Below are positions 34,701 to 45,938 of a stretch of DNA of 64,000 nucleotides, piece after piece. The position numbers and the translations under genes are program-made. How positions within the stretch are numbered: position 1 is the first letter of the stretch; each line of letters starts with the position of its first letter. The notes under the pieces were generated by a model, which searched no databases, was not told where the DNA came from, and saw only the letters and a list, made by a program, of their open reading frames with translations. The DNA is from Gigaspora rosea (Eukaryota; Glomeromycota; Glomeromycetes; Diversisporales; Gigasporaceae), in the NCBI GenBank assembly GCA_003550325.1, contig QKWP01000363.1, positions 151,402-215,401 of the forward strand. Direction: 5' to 3'.

Positions 34701-36106
34701 TGGTGAGTGGCTAACAGGGTTTTCGGGATAGTTTAGACAAAATAACCATCTTGGTAGCAACTTAACGAATGTATAGATTTACAGTATTATGTATCGTGGT
34801 ATCAAACTTGTATGGTTTATTAAAAATAATAAAGAAACTCTTATTTATTACAATAAATATGAATTAATAAAGCAAAAGTGGGAATTGCTCTCGTTCCCAA
34901 AGGTCCATACTGACTTTATTTATAATTATTAAACCGTCGCAGGAATCATCTCTATTACTAGTATCGCTTTAATCATCAATATCCCTATAATCATCGATAT
35001 TACGATATCACTATAATTATCGATATTGACACCGGTATTTCTGGGCCTATCGAGTCTATCAATAACAACACACAACCAATCCAATAACCTACGATCAGGC
35101 TGAGTCAAAAAAGGGGGTTAGATTTGGACGAGGGGATGGTTTAGTCATAGGTGAGTTTTCTAATACTTGGGCTGTTCAAATAGTTTTGCAGGATCAATAT
35201 ACTGACAGTTCTTAAAATCACGGCTTGGAATTCACCACTTGAAACCTAAAACCGGACAAACAATAACCACAACTATCTACGGTACGTCAGGAGAGTTGGA
35301 CAAAAACAACTATGAGAGTCCTCAGTACGTCGAGAATCAACCGGACAGCGTAACGGTATAATCACGTGAAGAAATAATTACAACGAACAATCGCACTACT
35401 TATGCCACTTAAGTAGTCGATCAAGATAAGTTTAATTTAGGTTATAGGGAATGTATTGAATATTTAGAAAACGAATTAATTGGAATCATGAAGGATGTCT
35501 TCCCTAAAGGGTGAGAAGCCTTTATTATATATTTAATTTATCTTAAGACTTAATAAAAGTTGGATTCACGATATCTCTACTATATCATTTTTATTACATA
35601 TATCACTGACTTCTATTATTACGCATTGATCAGCTTTATCATTGATATCAATATTAACATTTACCCTATTTTAGGCAGATGATCAATATAGCCGATGCAC
35701 CCTTGTCGCACCGATTCCTTCCTCCACGTGATTGCAAGTCTGCGGCTCACAATATCACTATAACCATCAATATACCAACACTATACCAACCTATAACCAA
35801 TATCATTCAAATCTATCGTATTATCGCAATAATCATATGAGAGGGTGACATCTGCGCAGAGGTGATAGATAACAACTCATACGGGGGGTCACCAAAATTC
35901 CGGGTTGGTATACGTGGAGGGCATCGGAATCATGGTCGGCTGGATCGGAATTGATCAATTTTGCCTTAAGATCATAAAAAATTTTACTAATAAATCATAT
36001 CCATTCATTAAGTACAAATGCCCAGCTGATAATTTTGCTATAGAACTTGCTAACAACTAGGACTAAACGCCGACCTAGATCCGACGCATCCGACCTGGAA
36101 ATCTGG
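34701..36106. other. GC-richer segment, probably retroelement debris
   Basis: Composition differs from the surroundings, and several ATCGATATT/ATCACTATAA(T/C)CATC units recur (34945-35030, 35590-35680, 35750-35830). A GTTAGATTTGG..GGTTTAG motif occurs at both about 34695 and 35118. A short frame (NLGYRECIEYLENELIGIMK) lies at about 35425-35515 but has no start or known domain. The segment directly precedes an LTR-like sequence and may be the decayed inside of the same element. Confidence 0.4.
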
Positions 36107-36556
36107 TGTTACCCTTGCACGCCGAACCCCTGCTTGAATCACAGGAGTACTGCGCTAGATGTACCGATTGTATCGATTGTGCCATATGTGCCACATGTGA
36201 CTGAAATGTCGCATGTGACATACGTGTCATATGTTGCGATAATGGCATAAGGGATGATGTGATGGGACGGGGCATAAGAGACTGATGTGATAGAAAAAGC
36301 ATAAATGATAGATAGATCCTTTATAACACAAGAGCCTCATGTACTTATTAGTAGATAAATTCCTATATATATGGGCGATATTCGCTCCACTTTGAAGGCA
36401 TGTTTGCCATTACATCTCTTTATTATCAATAAAAGACACATTATTATATAATCGATTCTATAAAATTACATCACGCACTCTTTACATTGACAAATCACTA
36501 TACATAAACCCTCCCACTAAAGTTATATATTAACAACTACGATAAACCACTACACA
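36107..36556 (+). mobile_element. Probable solo or partial LTR
   Basis: Begins TGTTACCC and ends CTACACA, as LTRs do. In order it has a TATA box (TATATATAT at 36364-36372) and a polyadenylation signal AATAAA (36428-36433), consistent with U3-R-U5. Directly after the end comes GTTGGCGTCTCTGTG, the kind of sequence that follows LTRs in this group. Short inverted CACATGTGAC motifs occupy the upstream part. No 5-bp target duplication could be shown and no gag-pol lies beside it, so the exact ends are provisional. Confidence 0.5.
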
Positions 36557-36874
36557 GTTGGCGTCTCTGTGTCCACGTGACTCCCTGTCGGTAGTTGTCT
36601 CGTTAGCCTCGATTTCCGGAGATACTTGAAGGTTAACACTGGAGATAGCCCTGTAAAAATCGATAAATAACTTTCCTGATGCAGTTCTATATCTAATTAG
36701 GGTTAGATGCTATTTTTAATTTAGGAAGGATTTCGTCAATAACGTTATGGATGTTTTATTTATTGCCGAAAATAGACAAATAAAAACTAGAGATTAAAAT
36801 TTCTAGTTCATTTAGCAATATTCATATGATGTTATCAAATTTCTTATAAATATGTTTCTATCCCAGTGATTATA

Positions 36875-37000
36875 CTCTCGTTATAGCAGGTCCTTGTGGA
36901 TCTACCATAATAAATTTATGCTATAGTATTGATAGCATAATTGTTCTGGAAAGTAATTCCAATGAGAGATCTACATTTATAGAGCCTGCTATAATGAAAG
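36875..37000. mobile_element. 126-bp mariner-type MITE with TA duplication
   Basis: Left end CTCTCGTTATAGCAGG, right end on the other strand CTTTCATTATAGCAGG, flanked by TA at 36873-36874 and 37001-37002. Too small to code. TA target sites and such ends fit Tc1/mariner-type elements. Confidence 0.75.
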
Positions 37001-37039
37001 TAGATTAATTTAATATCGAAAAATACTAATTATATACAT

Positions 37040-37692
37040 ATTCATGCATATAAAGGCATTATGATACTGGTTCCTTCAATAGCAATTAATCTGATTACCG
37101 CAATTATTTTTATAGTTTATGAATTAAAAAAGAAAAAACTTTCATTCAATGGTTTAGTAAATATAAAAATATTATTTCATTCTTCACTGTATGTTCAGGA
37201 GCGAATGTAGCTTTATGGAATTTTTAATTTCAAATTTATGCTGGATTTTCAATATTTAACGCCACATTTCCAAAGTCTGTTAAATATTGGATATATTGGG
37301 TTACTATAATTACTGTAATATTTTTATTAAAAGATTCCACCATTTGTTATACAGATTTGTTTATATCATATATTATGCAATCGTTAAATTTTCAAATTTT
37401 GATTTAAATTTTTTTTTTTTTATTTTAGGTTTTATATTTCTGTTAATCTTTTGAATATAAAGCCATTCCATTTTTAACTTTATTGGCTAGCACTATTGTT
37501 TTATTGAACGACTTTATATTAAAATAATTTAAATTTTTTGGTAACCAGAATGAATTAGGTAACGAAGACAAACCTTTGTATGAAAATTATACTAATCGTA
37601 ATATCCCATTAGAAAATGGCGAAAATGACAATGAAGAAAATAATTACAGAGAAAGCTCTACTTTTATTCCTAGTGAAGATCAGATTAATTGA
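37040..37692 (+). pseudogene. Multi-pass membrane protein relic
   Basis: Pieces in changing frames: ITAIIFIVYELKKKKLSFNG and LVNIKILFH, FFTVCSGANVALWNFLISNL, PKSVKYWIYWVTIITVIFLL, AIPFLTLLASTIVLLND, and finally an intact hydrophilic tail of 48 codons (NQNELGNEDKPLYENYTN.. ending SEDQIN, stop at 37690-37692). At least four hydrophobic helices alternate with short loops. The order resembles a family of four-helix membrane proteins that is common in Glomeromycotina and has no known function. Several stops and shifts interrupt it. The well-kept tail suggests that the decay is fairly recent, or that my exon reading misses introns. Confidence 0.5.
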
Positions 37693-38799
37693 AAAATTTA
37701 TGCCATAAACTGTTTTAACTATATATATATATATACTGTATTAAAATTTTATTTATAAATTATTATTTTTAATAAATGTTTGCGGCGAACTTGTCTCTTT
37801 TCTGATTCGCTTTTACGGTGCTATCCTTCAATCATTAAGTAATTTTATTTTCTTTAGCTTCATTTCTTGCAGCTATTTGTTCGGATATATAAAATTTTTT
37901 CTGTTTTTGCGTTTTAATTAAGCTCAAAAAGAACATAACAATGCTTTATTTTTATTGATTGTAAACAAAAAGCTTACATACGATACTATATTGACATATT
38001 TATGATGATATTTTTGATAGCATGTGTAAAAGATTTACTGTGGAACCACTTGCGAATTCACTTTTCTAGTTATGATTTTCGTATTTTGCGTGCATTCGAA
38101 CAATTAGCATATTTTTTTAGGCACCTTATATTTTCTAGTACTATGTATTAATGTTTTGCATTTGACTGACATGTTTTTTTTAGATACTCTATACTTTATT
38201 TATTTCGTACCAATATGGCTTGTATCATAGAATTTTACTAAGAAGTAACTGTACTGAATAAAATAACTTGTTTAATCGGATAATTTATGTGTTCAGTATA
38301 GTAACTTATGATATTTCTAAACATTGATTGTAACTTAAAACTTCCTTGGCGCTAATATCCACATATAAAAATTTATGCTTATTGTGCAATTACGTGGCAA
38401 AGTTGATACAATTTTTGTACTTTACATTTGTAGAATAATTTGTACAGTAAATTAGTAAAATAAATTTTAATTTATTAACATATTTTCATTAAAATGATAT
38501 AAAACGAATGTAAATAAAAGTATAACATCGACTTTATAATATAAATCATTGATATCACTATTATTAACATCATTATTTATAATTTGAAACGCAACATCTT
38601 GGCTACGTAATTGTATTACCACATGATCATTCAGAGCGCTCGTCTGTAATTCTTATTTTCTAACTGATTGATTATTCTTTTATTAAGCCAATTAATATTT
38701 TCTATTAAAAGACAACTATTATATTTAATCCAATAATCAGGTACTCAGACATTGATCCTAATTTAAGCTCAATTACGCCTATTTAACTAAAATTTGGGT
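37693..38799. other. AT-rich stretch, no gene
   Basis: A short (AT)n run lies at about 37722-37738. No frame or element is recognised. Confidence 0.5.
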
Positions 38800-39200
38800 C
38801 AGGGTGAAACGGGAGCCGGAAATTCAATAGAGTAGGACTTGAATATAATCTTTTGAGCATTGGTTACATCTTTGGAAGTTCCTATTCTGTATTTATAGCA
38901 TCTAGTAAGATTCTATTTTCCAGCCTTATATACTCCTGTAGCAGATTCCGAATACCAGTCGGAAGTATCTATACCATATTCGTAACATGCTCCAGGAAGA
39001 CTTTGACCAAACTACTTCCTTTTTAGCAGATCACATATACCATTTAAAGGCTTTATTTTTATCTATTGCTGCCTATATCAATATCATAGCATCTACCAAG
39101 ATAGTATGGACCTAAATTATTATCACCTTTTGTTGTTTTAATTCATTCAAAGACCTTTTTGTGATAAATAATAGTGCCTTCGCATATTGATAGCAACATC

Positions 39201-40010
39201 TATAGTTGTTAGACGAAACCTTTTTTGCTTGATGACGAAAGTCGAAACCTGAGCCCTAAATGACGAAACCTCTGCCGAAAGTCGAAACCTCAAATTCTTC
39301 TGACAAAAGTCGAAACCTCAAATCCTTTTGACGAAAGTCAAAACCCCAAACCTAACTTGACAAAACCCTAGTACTCCTGCTAAAAAAAAAAAAAAAAAAA
39401 NGTACTCCCGCTGAAAAAAATGAAAAACAACCTAGTACTCCCGCTGAAAAAAACGAAAAACAACCTAATGCTCCCGCTAAAAAAAACTAGTATTCCTCCT
39501 ATTAATTTATTATCCGCGCTAATTTGTCTTTTATTAAAGTCAATTTAGCCAATAGATAATGATTATTTTTTAATCAAAACACTAAAATATGTAAAATAAT
39601 CTGTTTATTATTAATTTCTTATTTGTGCTAATTTACTTAATTGATAAGTTGCTTATTAAGCTTCTTATTAAAACTAATCTAAGCATAAATTGTATATAGC
39701 CCTTTATGAACATAAAATGTAAAGCCAAGGCGCCCTTACTTACACTTGTTTATTATATAAAAAATTTTTCGTAATTTATTTTTATTCACAATATCTTCAA
39801 TAACATTTATCTGCTTCTTCTTCTATTAGTTTTGTCACCATTGTAGTTTCGTCAGTTTGTCACCTTTTGCCAGTTTCGACACCTTTTGTCAGTTTCGACA
39901 TCTTTCGACAGTTTCGACGTTTCGTCATTTGAGATTTTAATTGACGAAAGTCGAAACTAGGTTTCGACTTTCGTCAGCGCGAAACCTCGAGGTTTCGTCT
40001 AACAACTATA
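39201..40010. mobile_element. 810-bp element with 21-bp ends and 8-bp duplication
   Basis: The ends TATAGTTGTTAGACGAAACC and GGTTTCGTCTAACAACTATA are perfect inverted copies, and GCAACATC is directly repeated at 39193-39200 and 40011-40018. Inside, GACGAAAGTCGAAACCT-type units lie near the left end and inverted GTTTCGAC(A/T) units near the right. The middle carries the minisatellite at 39367-39490 and an ambiguous base at 39401, where an A-run was hard to sequence. No gene. An 8-bp duplication suggests a hAT-type mechanism. Confidence 0.85.
39367..39490. repeat. 35-bp minisatellite inside the 810-bp element
   Basis: The unit CCTAGTACTCCCGCTGAAAA, followed by AAA(T/C)GAAAAACAA, is present about four times with variable A-runs. 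The ambiguous base lies in one run. Confidence 0.75.
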
Positions 40011-40381
40011 GCAACATCCAAGATTAAACTGATCTATAGTAAATCACCTTCTGCAGATATTATTTAGTATGCGAATGCTTTATTTTTATTTGCGGAAATA
40101 TTGCCGAAATTATTATACGCTAAATAATTTCCATCATTGTGTGCCATTCTAGAGACTTGTTATAATTCTTAGAAGTACCCTTGCCAATATTATCATTGGT
40201 ATGTTACATTGGGTTCTACGTCAACTATGTAAATCATAATTATTTGTAGTTTCATAATAAATTTTATTATTGGAGATTTTTTTACTAGTCAAGTTTTAAA
40301 TATATAGCGATAATCTAATTTTTATTACAGCAATATTTATTGTATCAATATTTATTGTGTCGTTTGTATAAAACTGTATAA

Positions 40382-40564
40382 TCAAGCTAATTTATTAACA
40401 AAGTATTTGTTTAAAAATAGTTGACGCAATATTTGGCCAAATAATTGCGGTTGAGCTTGAATTATTTTATTAATCATCTTGTCGTGCAGCTTTTCTTTTT
40501 GCTTTTCTAATCGAATATTTTTACAGTTCTTCAGTTGAGATCGACGATTATATGATATACCCAT
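40382..40564 (-). CDS. Small basic hypothetical protein, 60 aa
   Basis: The complete frame reads MGISYNRRSQLKNCKNIRLE, KQKEKLHDKMINKIIQAQPQ and LFGQILRQLFLNKYFVNKLA. It is predicted helical and basic, with a balanced residue mix unlike the low-complexity chance frames around it. It faces away from the small frame at 40764-40925, leaving about 200 bp between their starts. I recognise no family. It may be an exon or relic of a larger gene. Confidence 0.35.
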   Translation of the reverse strand: MGISYNRRSQLKNCKNIRLEKQKEKLHDKMINKIIQAQPQLFGQILRQLFLNKYFVNKLA

Positions 40565-40763
40565 TGCTATGTATATATCAAAAATAGATGCCCCGCTCTA
40601 ACTTTATCATAATTCAAAGTAATATTTTGTAAAAATTAAGATTAAACCTCTATAAAAAATGTTATGCCATTTTTTATAAAAAAAAAAAAAAAACTTACAA
40701 TTAAGATTAAATTTAAAATTTAACGTTATTTAAAGTCGTTTAGCGCTAAAAAAAATAGAAATA

Positions 40764-40925
40764 ATGGATTTGAAACCAATGTTTATAACTTTATATAAAA
40801 AAACGCTTCGTAACTTTGTAAATATATTGCGTGAGAAACAGTTGGTTTTAAAAAACTTGAAGGAGAAAGAAATTCGATCTGTGTTTCTAAATGAAGTTTG
40901 GCAATTTTTATATTTATTTATATGA
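40764..40925 (+). CDS. Small hypothetical protein, 53 aa
   Basis: The frame starts MDLKPMFITLYKKTLRNFVN and continues ILREKQLVLKNLKEKEIRSV and FLNEVWQFLYLFI. It is helical and amphipathic with a hydrophobic end. It is divergent from the frame at 40382-40564. There is no known domain; it could be a real short gene, an exon or chance. Confidence 0.3.
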   Translation: MDLKPMFITLYKKTLRNFVNILREKQLVLKNLKEKEIRSVFLNEVWQFLYLFI

Positions 40926-41084
40926 TATACTTTTGAATCGATGAGATTATCAAATTTTAATATTTAAATCTTTTAATAATAAAATGTTAAGGGAACTTAA
41001 TATAGATTTGTTTACATACTGACGTAGAATCCCAATGTTACATGGACTAATAATAAATATGTCAGTTAACTATGTCGATATGAT

Positions 41085-41333
41085 TTCCTGTTTACCTTAC
41101 CCGTTCTACATATGAAGCCAATCATGAGAAATTAAATGTCAGAATTATCGAAATCGATATTTTAGGTATTTTAAAATGTATCACTTATTATCTAGGTGGT
41201 AAATTATCTCAAGTTATTTATATAAAGCCAGAGAATAAAGCAATATTTTTATTTTTTTCTATTAATATGTTGGCTTTGAGCACTCATAGAACACTTGATA
41301 ATTCATTAATATGGACGAAAAGAATTATTTAAA
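41085..41333 (+). other. Open stretch without start, possible gene relic
   Basis: One frame is open for about 80 codons (LTRSTYEANHEKLNVRIIEI, DILGILKCITYYLGGKLSQV, IYIKPENKAIFLFFSINMLA) and reads like protein, but there is no early start codon or recognised family. It may be an exon; the stop is at 41331-41333. Confidence 0.25.
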
Positions 41334-41688
41334 CATAATAAATCGGAACTTAGAGCAGTTCTGACCACCAATTTTCAATTAAAAAAAAAAAAAAAAGGAA
41401 AAATAAGTGCATTACTTATGTGTCAAATTTAAAATTTTGCACATTCCTTTTATAATTAAGTAAAGCCAAAATTATATCGATTATTTATTTTAAATTCGTT
41501 AATAAAAATTTGATCATAATAAATTGTGACACCCTAATCTACTGTTTCTAATTTTTCTAGTTTTGTGTGATCTGCGATTTTATGTATCCGTATCGCAAAT
41601 TGTTATAGATTGTATTACTCTATTACTAGCTCCACTTCACTACTTTTCTCTTCTATTTTGACATACTTGTGCTCTTTGTCAATTTTCT

Positions 41689-42024
41689 ATGTTTACATGT
41701 TACTTATCAGCTTATCACTGTGTATTTCACGCGACGAAGTACAAAATGAGGGTATGGTGTAGTGCATTCTACTTCAACTTTACTTCGCATTCTGCATCAA
41801 CTTTACTTTTCACTTTTCTCTCTCTTTCTTCTATTTTTTATTATTATTATTTTTTTTTTTGCTGCCAACGCTGCGGTGTGGCGTACTCAACTTACATGCA
41901 TGAAACCGGCAGGATGCAACGTCTTCCAAAAAGGGAGGGTGGTGGGCCAGCACGAAGAATCCAAATCGTAATCAGGCAGCGAAGAGAACAAGTAGACAAG
42001 ACAAGTGAAGTAAGAAATCACTAA
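41689..42024 (+). CDS. Uncertain frame with a basic tail, 111 aa
   Basis: The frame lies in a segment with more G+C than its neighbours. Its first 60 residues are aromatic and hydrophobic with a T-run-encoded Phe/Tyr stretch. The last 45 (QRCGVAYSTYMHETGRMQRL.. GGGPARRIQIVIRQRREQVD) are basic. An overlapping frame at 41762-41971 competes with it. No family is recognised; a non-coding transcript is equally possible. Confidence 0.2.
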   Translation: MFTCYLSAYHCVFHATKYKMRVWCSAFYFNFTSHSASTLLFTFLSLSSIFYYYYFFFCCQRCGVAYSTYMHETGRMQRLPKREGGGPARRIQIVIRQRREQVDKTSEVRNH

Positions 42025-42901
42025 ATTCTCCAATTACGCCCACATGTATCTTCTTACCTGCACCATTTGCATGCATGTCTATGACCTCAATCACATGAAT
42101 ATCTCTTAATTTCAATAATTTCAATCGCATGCCTTAATTCATACAAGCCTCAAAGGATGATCCTCGCGATAGTGACTTCGTCAACACATAGGGCTATTCT
42201 GATGAATACTATATAATTAGATCTGATATTATAGTAATAAATACAAATGATTGCGAAGAAATAAATTTCAGCTCTTGACTAGTTGCTTAATTTGTTAACT
42301 TACAGCTTGTTGATATAAATTTGATTAACTTCATTTATATATCAAATTTATAAAAAATCTAAATGTCAAATAGCAAAAAAATAAAATCAAGAAATTGGAT
42401 CTGATTTAATAATATGTATTATAAGCATATATTATATTCAAGCCATAAGCATTAATCTTCCTGCTTATAATCATTATAAACATTTTGCTGAAAATTTCTA
42501 GGATTTCATGAAATAGGAATAGCATGATAAAGCTATTACTATATATAAGGCATAAAAACTATTAAAGAAACCAACAAGTTAATGAGAAATAGCGCATAAC
42601 ATTAAATAGGAGCTTTATTGATCAGGAATTGTAATTATGACTGACAAATAAAAGAATCATAATGAGAGCTCTCATTTCACAAAATAAAATTTTTAAACTA
42701 TTTATGGATGTAGTAGTCATCAAACATGATTTAGAAAATAATTAATAATAAATTTGCTATGTAAATAAATGCCTGCGAAACTTGATCAAAAAGAAAATAA
42801 AAATTAGAAAATAAAAATTAGTAAATAAATTATCTTCAATGTGATATCATTTTATAAATTTTAGGATCGAATTGAAATTAGGAATTTGTCTGATTACTAA
42901 T

Positions 42902-43117
42902 TTAAATCAAATCAAGAGTATACCGTACTCGTGGACTAAATAATTCTTCCTGCTTTAGGCCTCTTACGATTTTTGAAAGTCCAGTGAAAGAAGAAATAAT
43001 GATGTAATTTAGTTTGAAGTGTAATACTGCCTGTTTCACGTCACTTTTCAATTTATCTTGCATCAAAATTATTCCATTTGCCACATTATTTTGCGGTCGA
43101 TGAGAATTTATTGACAA
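42902..43117 (-). CDS. Uncertain 71-aa frame, possible exon
   Basis: MSINSHRPQNNVANGIILMQ, DKLKSDVKQAVLHFKLNYII, ISSFTGLSKIVRGLKQEELF and SPRVRYTLDLI. The mix of charged and hydrophobic residues looks protein-like, and the segment is richer in G+C than the flanks. No domain is recognised and no partner exon is obvious. Confidence 0.25.
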   Translation of the reverse strand: MSINSHRPQNNVANGIILMQDKLKSDVKQAVLHFKLNYIIISSFTGLSKIVRGLKQEELFSPRVRYTLDLI

Positions 43118-45162
43118 GTATAAATTTGTACATTTACAAGATATATTAGATAAAGATTGGAGTGTTAATTTTTATATTAATATTATTTATAAATTTTTTT
43201 CAATATACAGATTTATTTTTATTCACAATCTTTAAAAAATTTTGCATTGTATTATTGTCTTAAAGTCAGATATTCTTATAAAATTGTGTTTAAAAAAGCC
43301 ACTAATTTATCTCTCATTATTTATGCAACCTAAAAACAATATAATAAATAATATTGTCACATGAGTAGTTGTTCTAATATATTGACAATACATAGTCAAA
43401 ATTAACTATGTATTTATAATCTAAAAAGTTTTAAAATACTAAAATCAAATAGATATTCTTTATATTTACGAACTAAAATGAGATTAAGTAAAAAAAATTC
43501 TTTATTGATTTAAACAAATAATGCTAAGTCCATTTTTTGTCAGATTATTAATCTGGGTTATCCGAATATCAAATAGTTATGACTCAGTTGATGGTTTATC
43601 TGGGTGGTTCTTATATGGGTACAACCTCTACAAGTTTATATACCGAATTTTCATCGAAGCTAAGCGAATGTAACTATTTTTGGATATAATAAATTAATAT
43701 TCGAATCTTCAAAATTTTGACTGACCTCTATACTGGAAATTTTCATAATCCAATTTTATATGCACTATAAGCAATCAACTTGGGTATAGTTGACTAAGTG
43801 AGTTTTAAATATCAAATTGATAAATTTAAATTGTTACTGCAGTGTTATATTGTTATGATGTTACTCATTACATTTAATTATTCATTAAAACTAGGCGGTG
43901 AAGCCCACTCATGACTATACGCTAGTTTTCTACCAAATAAATTGTCCAATTTCATTCTGAATATAATTAATATGGAATAAAATTTATATAAATCTTCTTT
44001 ATTTCCTTCGTTATAGATATGGTAATGGATGTCTTTTTAACATATAACAAAATACTGTCCTTTGTATTCACTCTATGCATTGTAATACAATAAAAGAAAA
44101 CATATAATTTATCTGCCTTCTCACAATGTAATTTTTTTTATCATTGCTAATTTATCAAATTTACAAGGATAAAATGGGCATTAGTTGTGATGTTTCTCAA
44201 TAATTGCAATTTAACTTTATAACAGTTTTACTAAATATTCATGGTGCAAAATGTAAATTAAAATTTTGGCCAATCTAAAGTGGTTGCCTTAGCCATAACT
44301 TAATTGGTGTTATGCCCGGAATTCGAGAGCAGTGCTTGTGTGTTATAGATTAACTTTGGACATGCACAAGTTATGCAGGATTAACATTTTATTAGCTCAT
44401 AGTGATATTTATATGATTGGCTAATATAAAGCAATTGCCCAGGTAACTTGTTTATACACTTTAAAGAATGTAACTTTTCACTAATAAAAAATACACCTAT
44501 TTTTACCTTTAGCTTCACAAGAGTGTAAATATTCATTGTGCAAAATAATGAGTAAAGATCAAGAATTTTGTTTAGGAAGCAAAATATGCTGTACATTTAT
44601 TGAGCCATGTCAAATTTACTGGAACTGTTTTTTGCTAAAACTATTTTATTATGCTAGATTTAAATCAACTTTTATTTAACTGTTAAATTTGAATAGGCTC
44701 AAACTCTCTAGTATAGAAAATCTGACTTAATACTTAAATTTGATCAGTTCTTGTAGTGTGTTTGGATTTAGCAACAGTAAATTAACCATTAACCGTTAAA
44801 GTTTTAGTTTACATATTTAATGAGTTTGGGTTTATTACTAATAAAATATTACCTTAATCACAATTTACGCATATCTATCTATTCTCTAAACATAAGTAAT
44901 AAATTCTTTTTGCATGTATTTATAAGTTTTGTAAGCTTCTTTACGCAAAGTTTTTTATTTCGCTTGCTTAGTACTAAAAACAATACCTTAAAAAATTATA
45001 TATTTTTATTGGTTAATTATCACAGAAATCACAGGTAGATCAACAAAAATTAACCAATTATATGAATGTTTTACCATGATTTAAAGTAAATAAAAGGTTA
45101 TTGAGCGCTCCTGGAGAATGTGTCAGAAATTTAATATGATGAAATCATTCATCAATAGTCTA
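43118..45162. other. AT-rich stretch, no supported gene
   Basis: Frames at 44381-44596 (minus) and 44820-45038 (plus) are hydrophobic and of low complexity, without motifs. Nothing else stands out. Confidence 0.45.
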
Positions 45163-45938
45163 TTAGGATGTTATATTCGTAATTTGTCCATTACAACTAA
45201 ACTCTAAATGGTTTTGCAAATTTAAATTTTTCTGATACATATCAAGATCAAGATGGCAATTTAAAGGATCCTGGTCTGTATATCATTCGCTGATTACTTT
45301 TTTACATTTGCAGCACTCACAAATGGAAATCATAAATGTAGAAATAAAACAGGTTTAGATTCATATACTAAATTAACTAAAAATTCATAAGTCAATCAAA
45401 CTTGTAATCTCAAATGCATTGGCAATTCATCCTATATATGTGGTGGTGAAAATGGCTATACAGTTTATAATGCATTAACGTCTATTTAAGTTACATTGCA
45501 CCTACTATAGATATCAATAAAAACTTTGTAATAATTTAGAAAATTAATAAAAACGTTTGAAATAAAGAGTGTTATAAGGGTAGCCCATATTGTAATCAAA
45601 GACTTTTAATGGTACTTTAAAGGATGTTGCTGGAATGACAGTTGTATTATATTTAATCTATTGTAGGCAAAAAATTATACATATGGTGGATTAGAAATAG
45701 GATTACAATGTTTTTGTGATAATGAATATGATAGTTTAACTATCTAGCTAATAATAACAAATCTTCAGATTTACATATTGTTGTTATTGTTTGTGGTATT
45801 GTTGGTGGCGGTGTTGTTTAATATTGATTATTTTAAAAATACGGTATTTGAAGAGGAGAAATCAAACAACTCCAATTATTCAACTAAATCTAAATCCAAA
45901 TACTTGATCAAATCTAATTATTGAACCACCGAGCTAAA
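45163..45938 (+). pseudogene. WSC-domain membrane protein relic
   Basis: WSC domains are Cys-rich, carbohydrate-binding modules of fungal surface sensors. Here a first domain begins LGCYIRNLSITTKL and ends NQTCNLKCIGNSSYICGG and ENGYTVYNALT (about 45398-45480). A second contains KGSPYCNQRL, LKDVAGMTVVLYLIYC, YTYGGLEIGLQCFCDNEYDS. A transmembrane helix (SSDLHIVVIVCGIVGGGVV, about 45755-45820) and a basic cytosolic tail (LKRRNQTTPIIQLNLNPN) follow, ending near 45938. The order signal-less start, WSC, WSC, helix, tail is the usual architecture, but several stops and frame changes break it, and the N-terminus is not visible. Confidence 0.7.

Larger units (their letters stand above)
38800..40215 (-). 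pseudogene. Sel1-like repeat protein relic, split by an element
   Basis: Sel1-like repeats are helical pairs that scaffold signalling complexes, and in arbuscular mycorrhizal fungi they often accompany kinases. On the minus strand repeats are readable with shifts and stops: NIGKGTSKNYNKSLEWH, NKAFAYYISAEGD-like, QFNLGCCYQYAKALL, LGPYYLGRCYDIDIG, KNKAFKWYM, GACYEYGIDTSDWYSES, YKAGK, TRCYKYRIGTSKDVTNAQKI. These match the pattern A.(F/Y)NLG.CY..GIGT..D..KAF.WY. The 810-bp element at 39201-40010 interrupts the third repeat; without it and one target copy the phrase QFNLGCCYQYAKA is restored. No start or kinase domain is seen. Confidence 0.7.
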
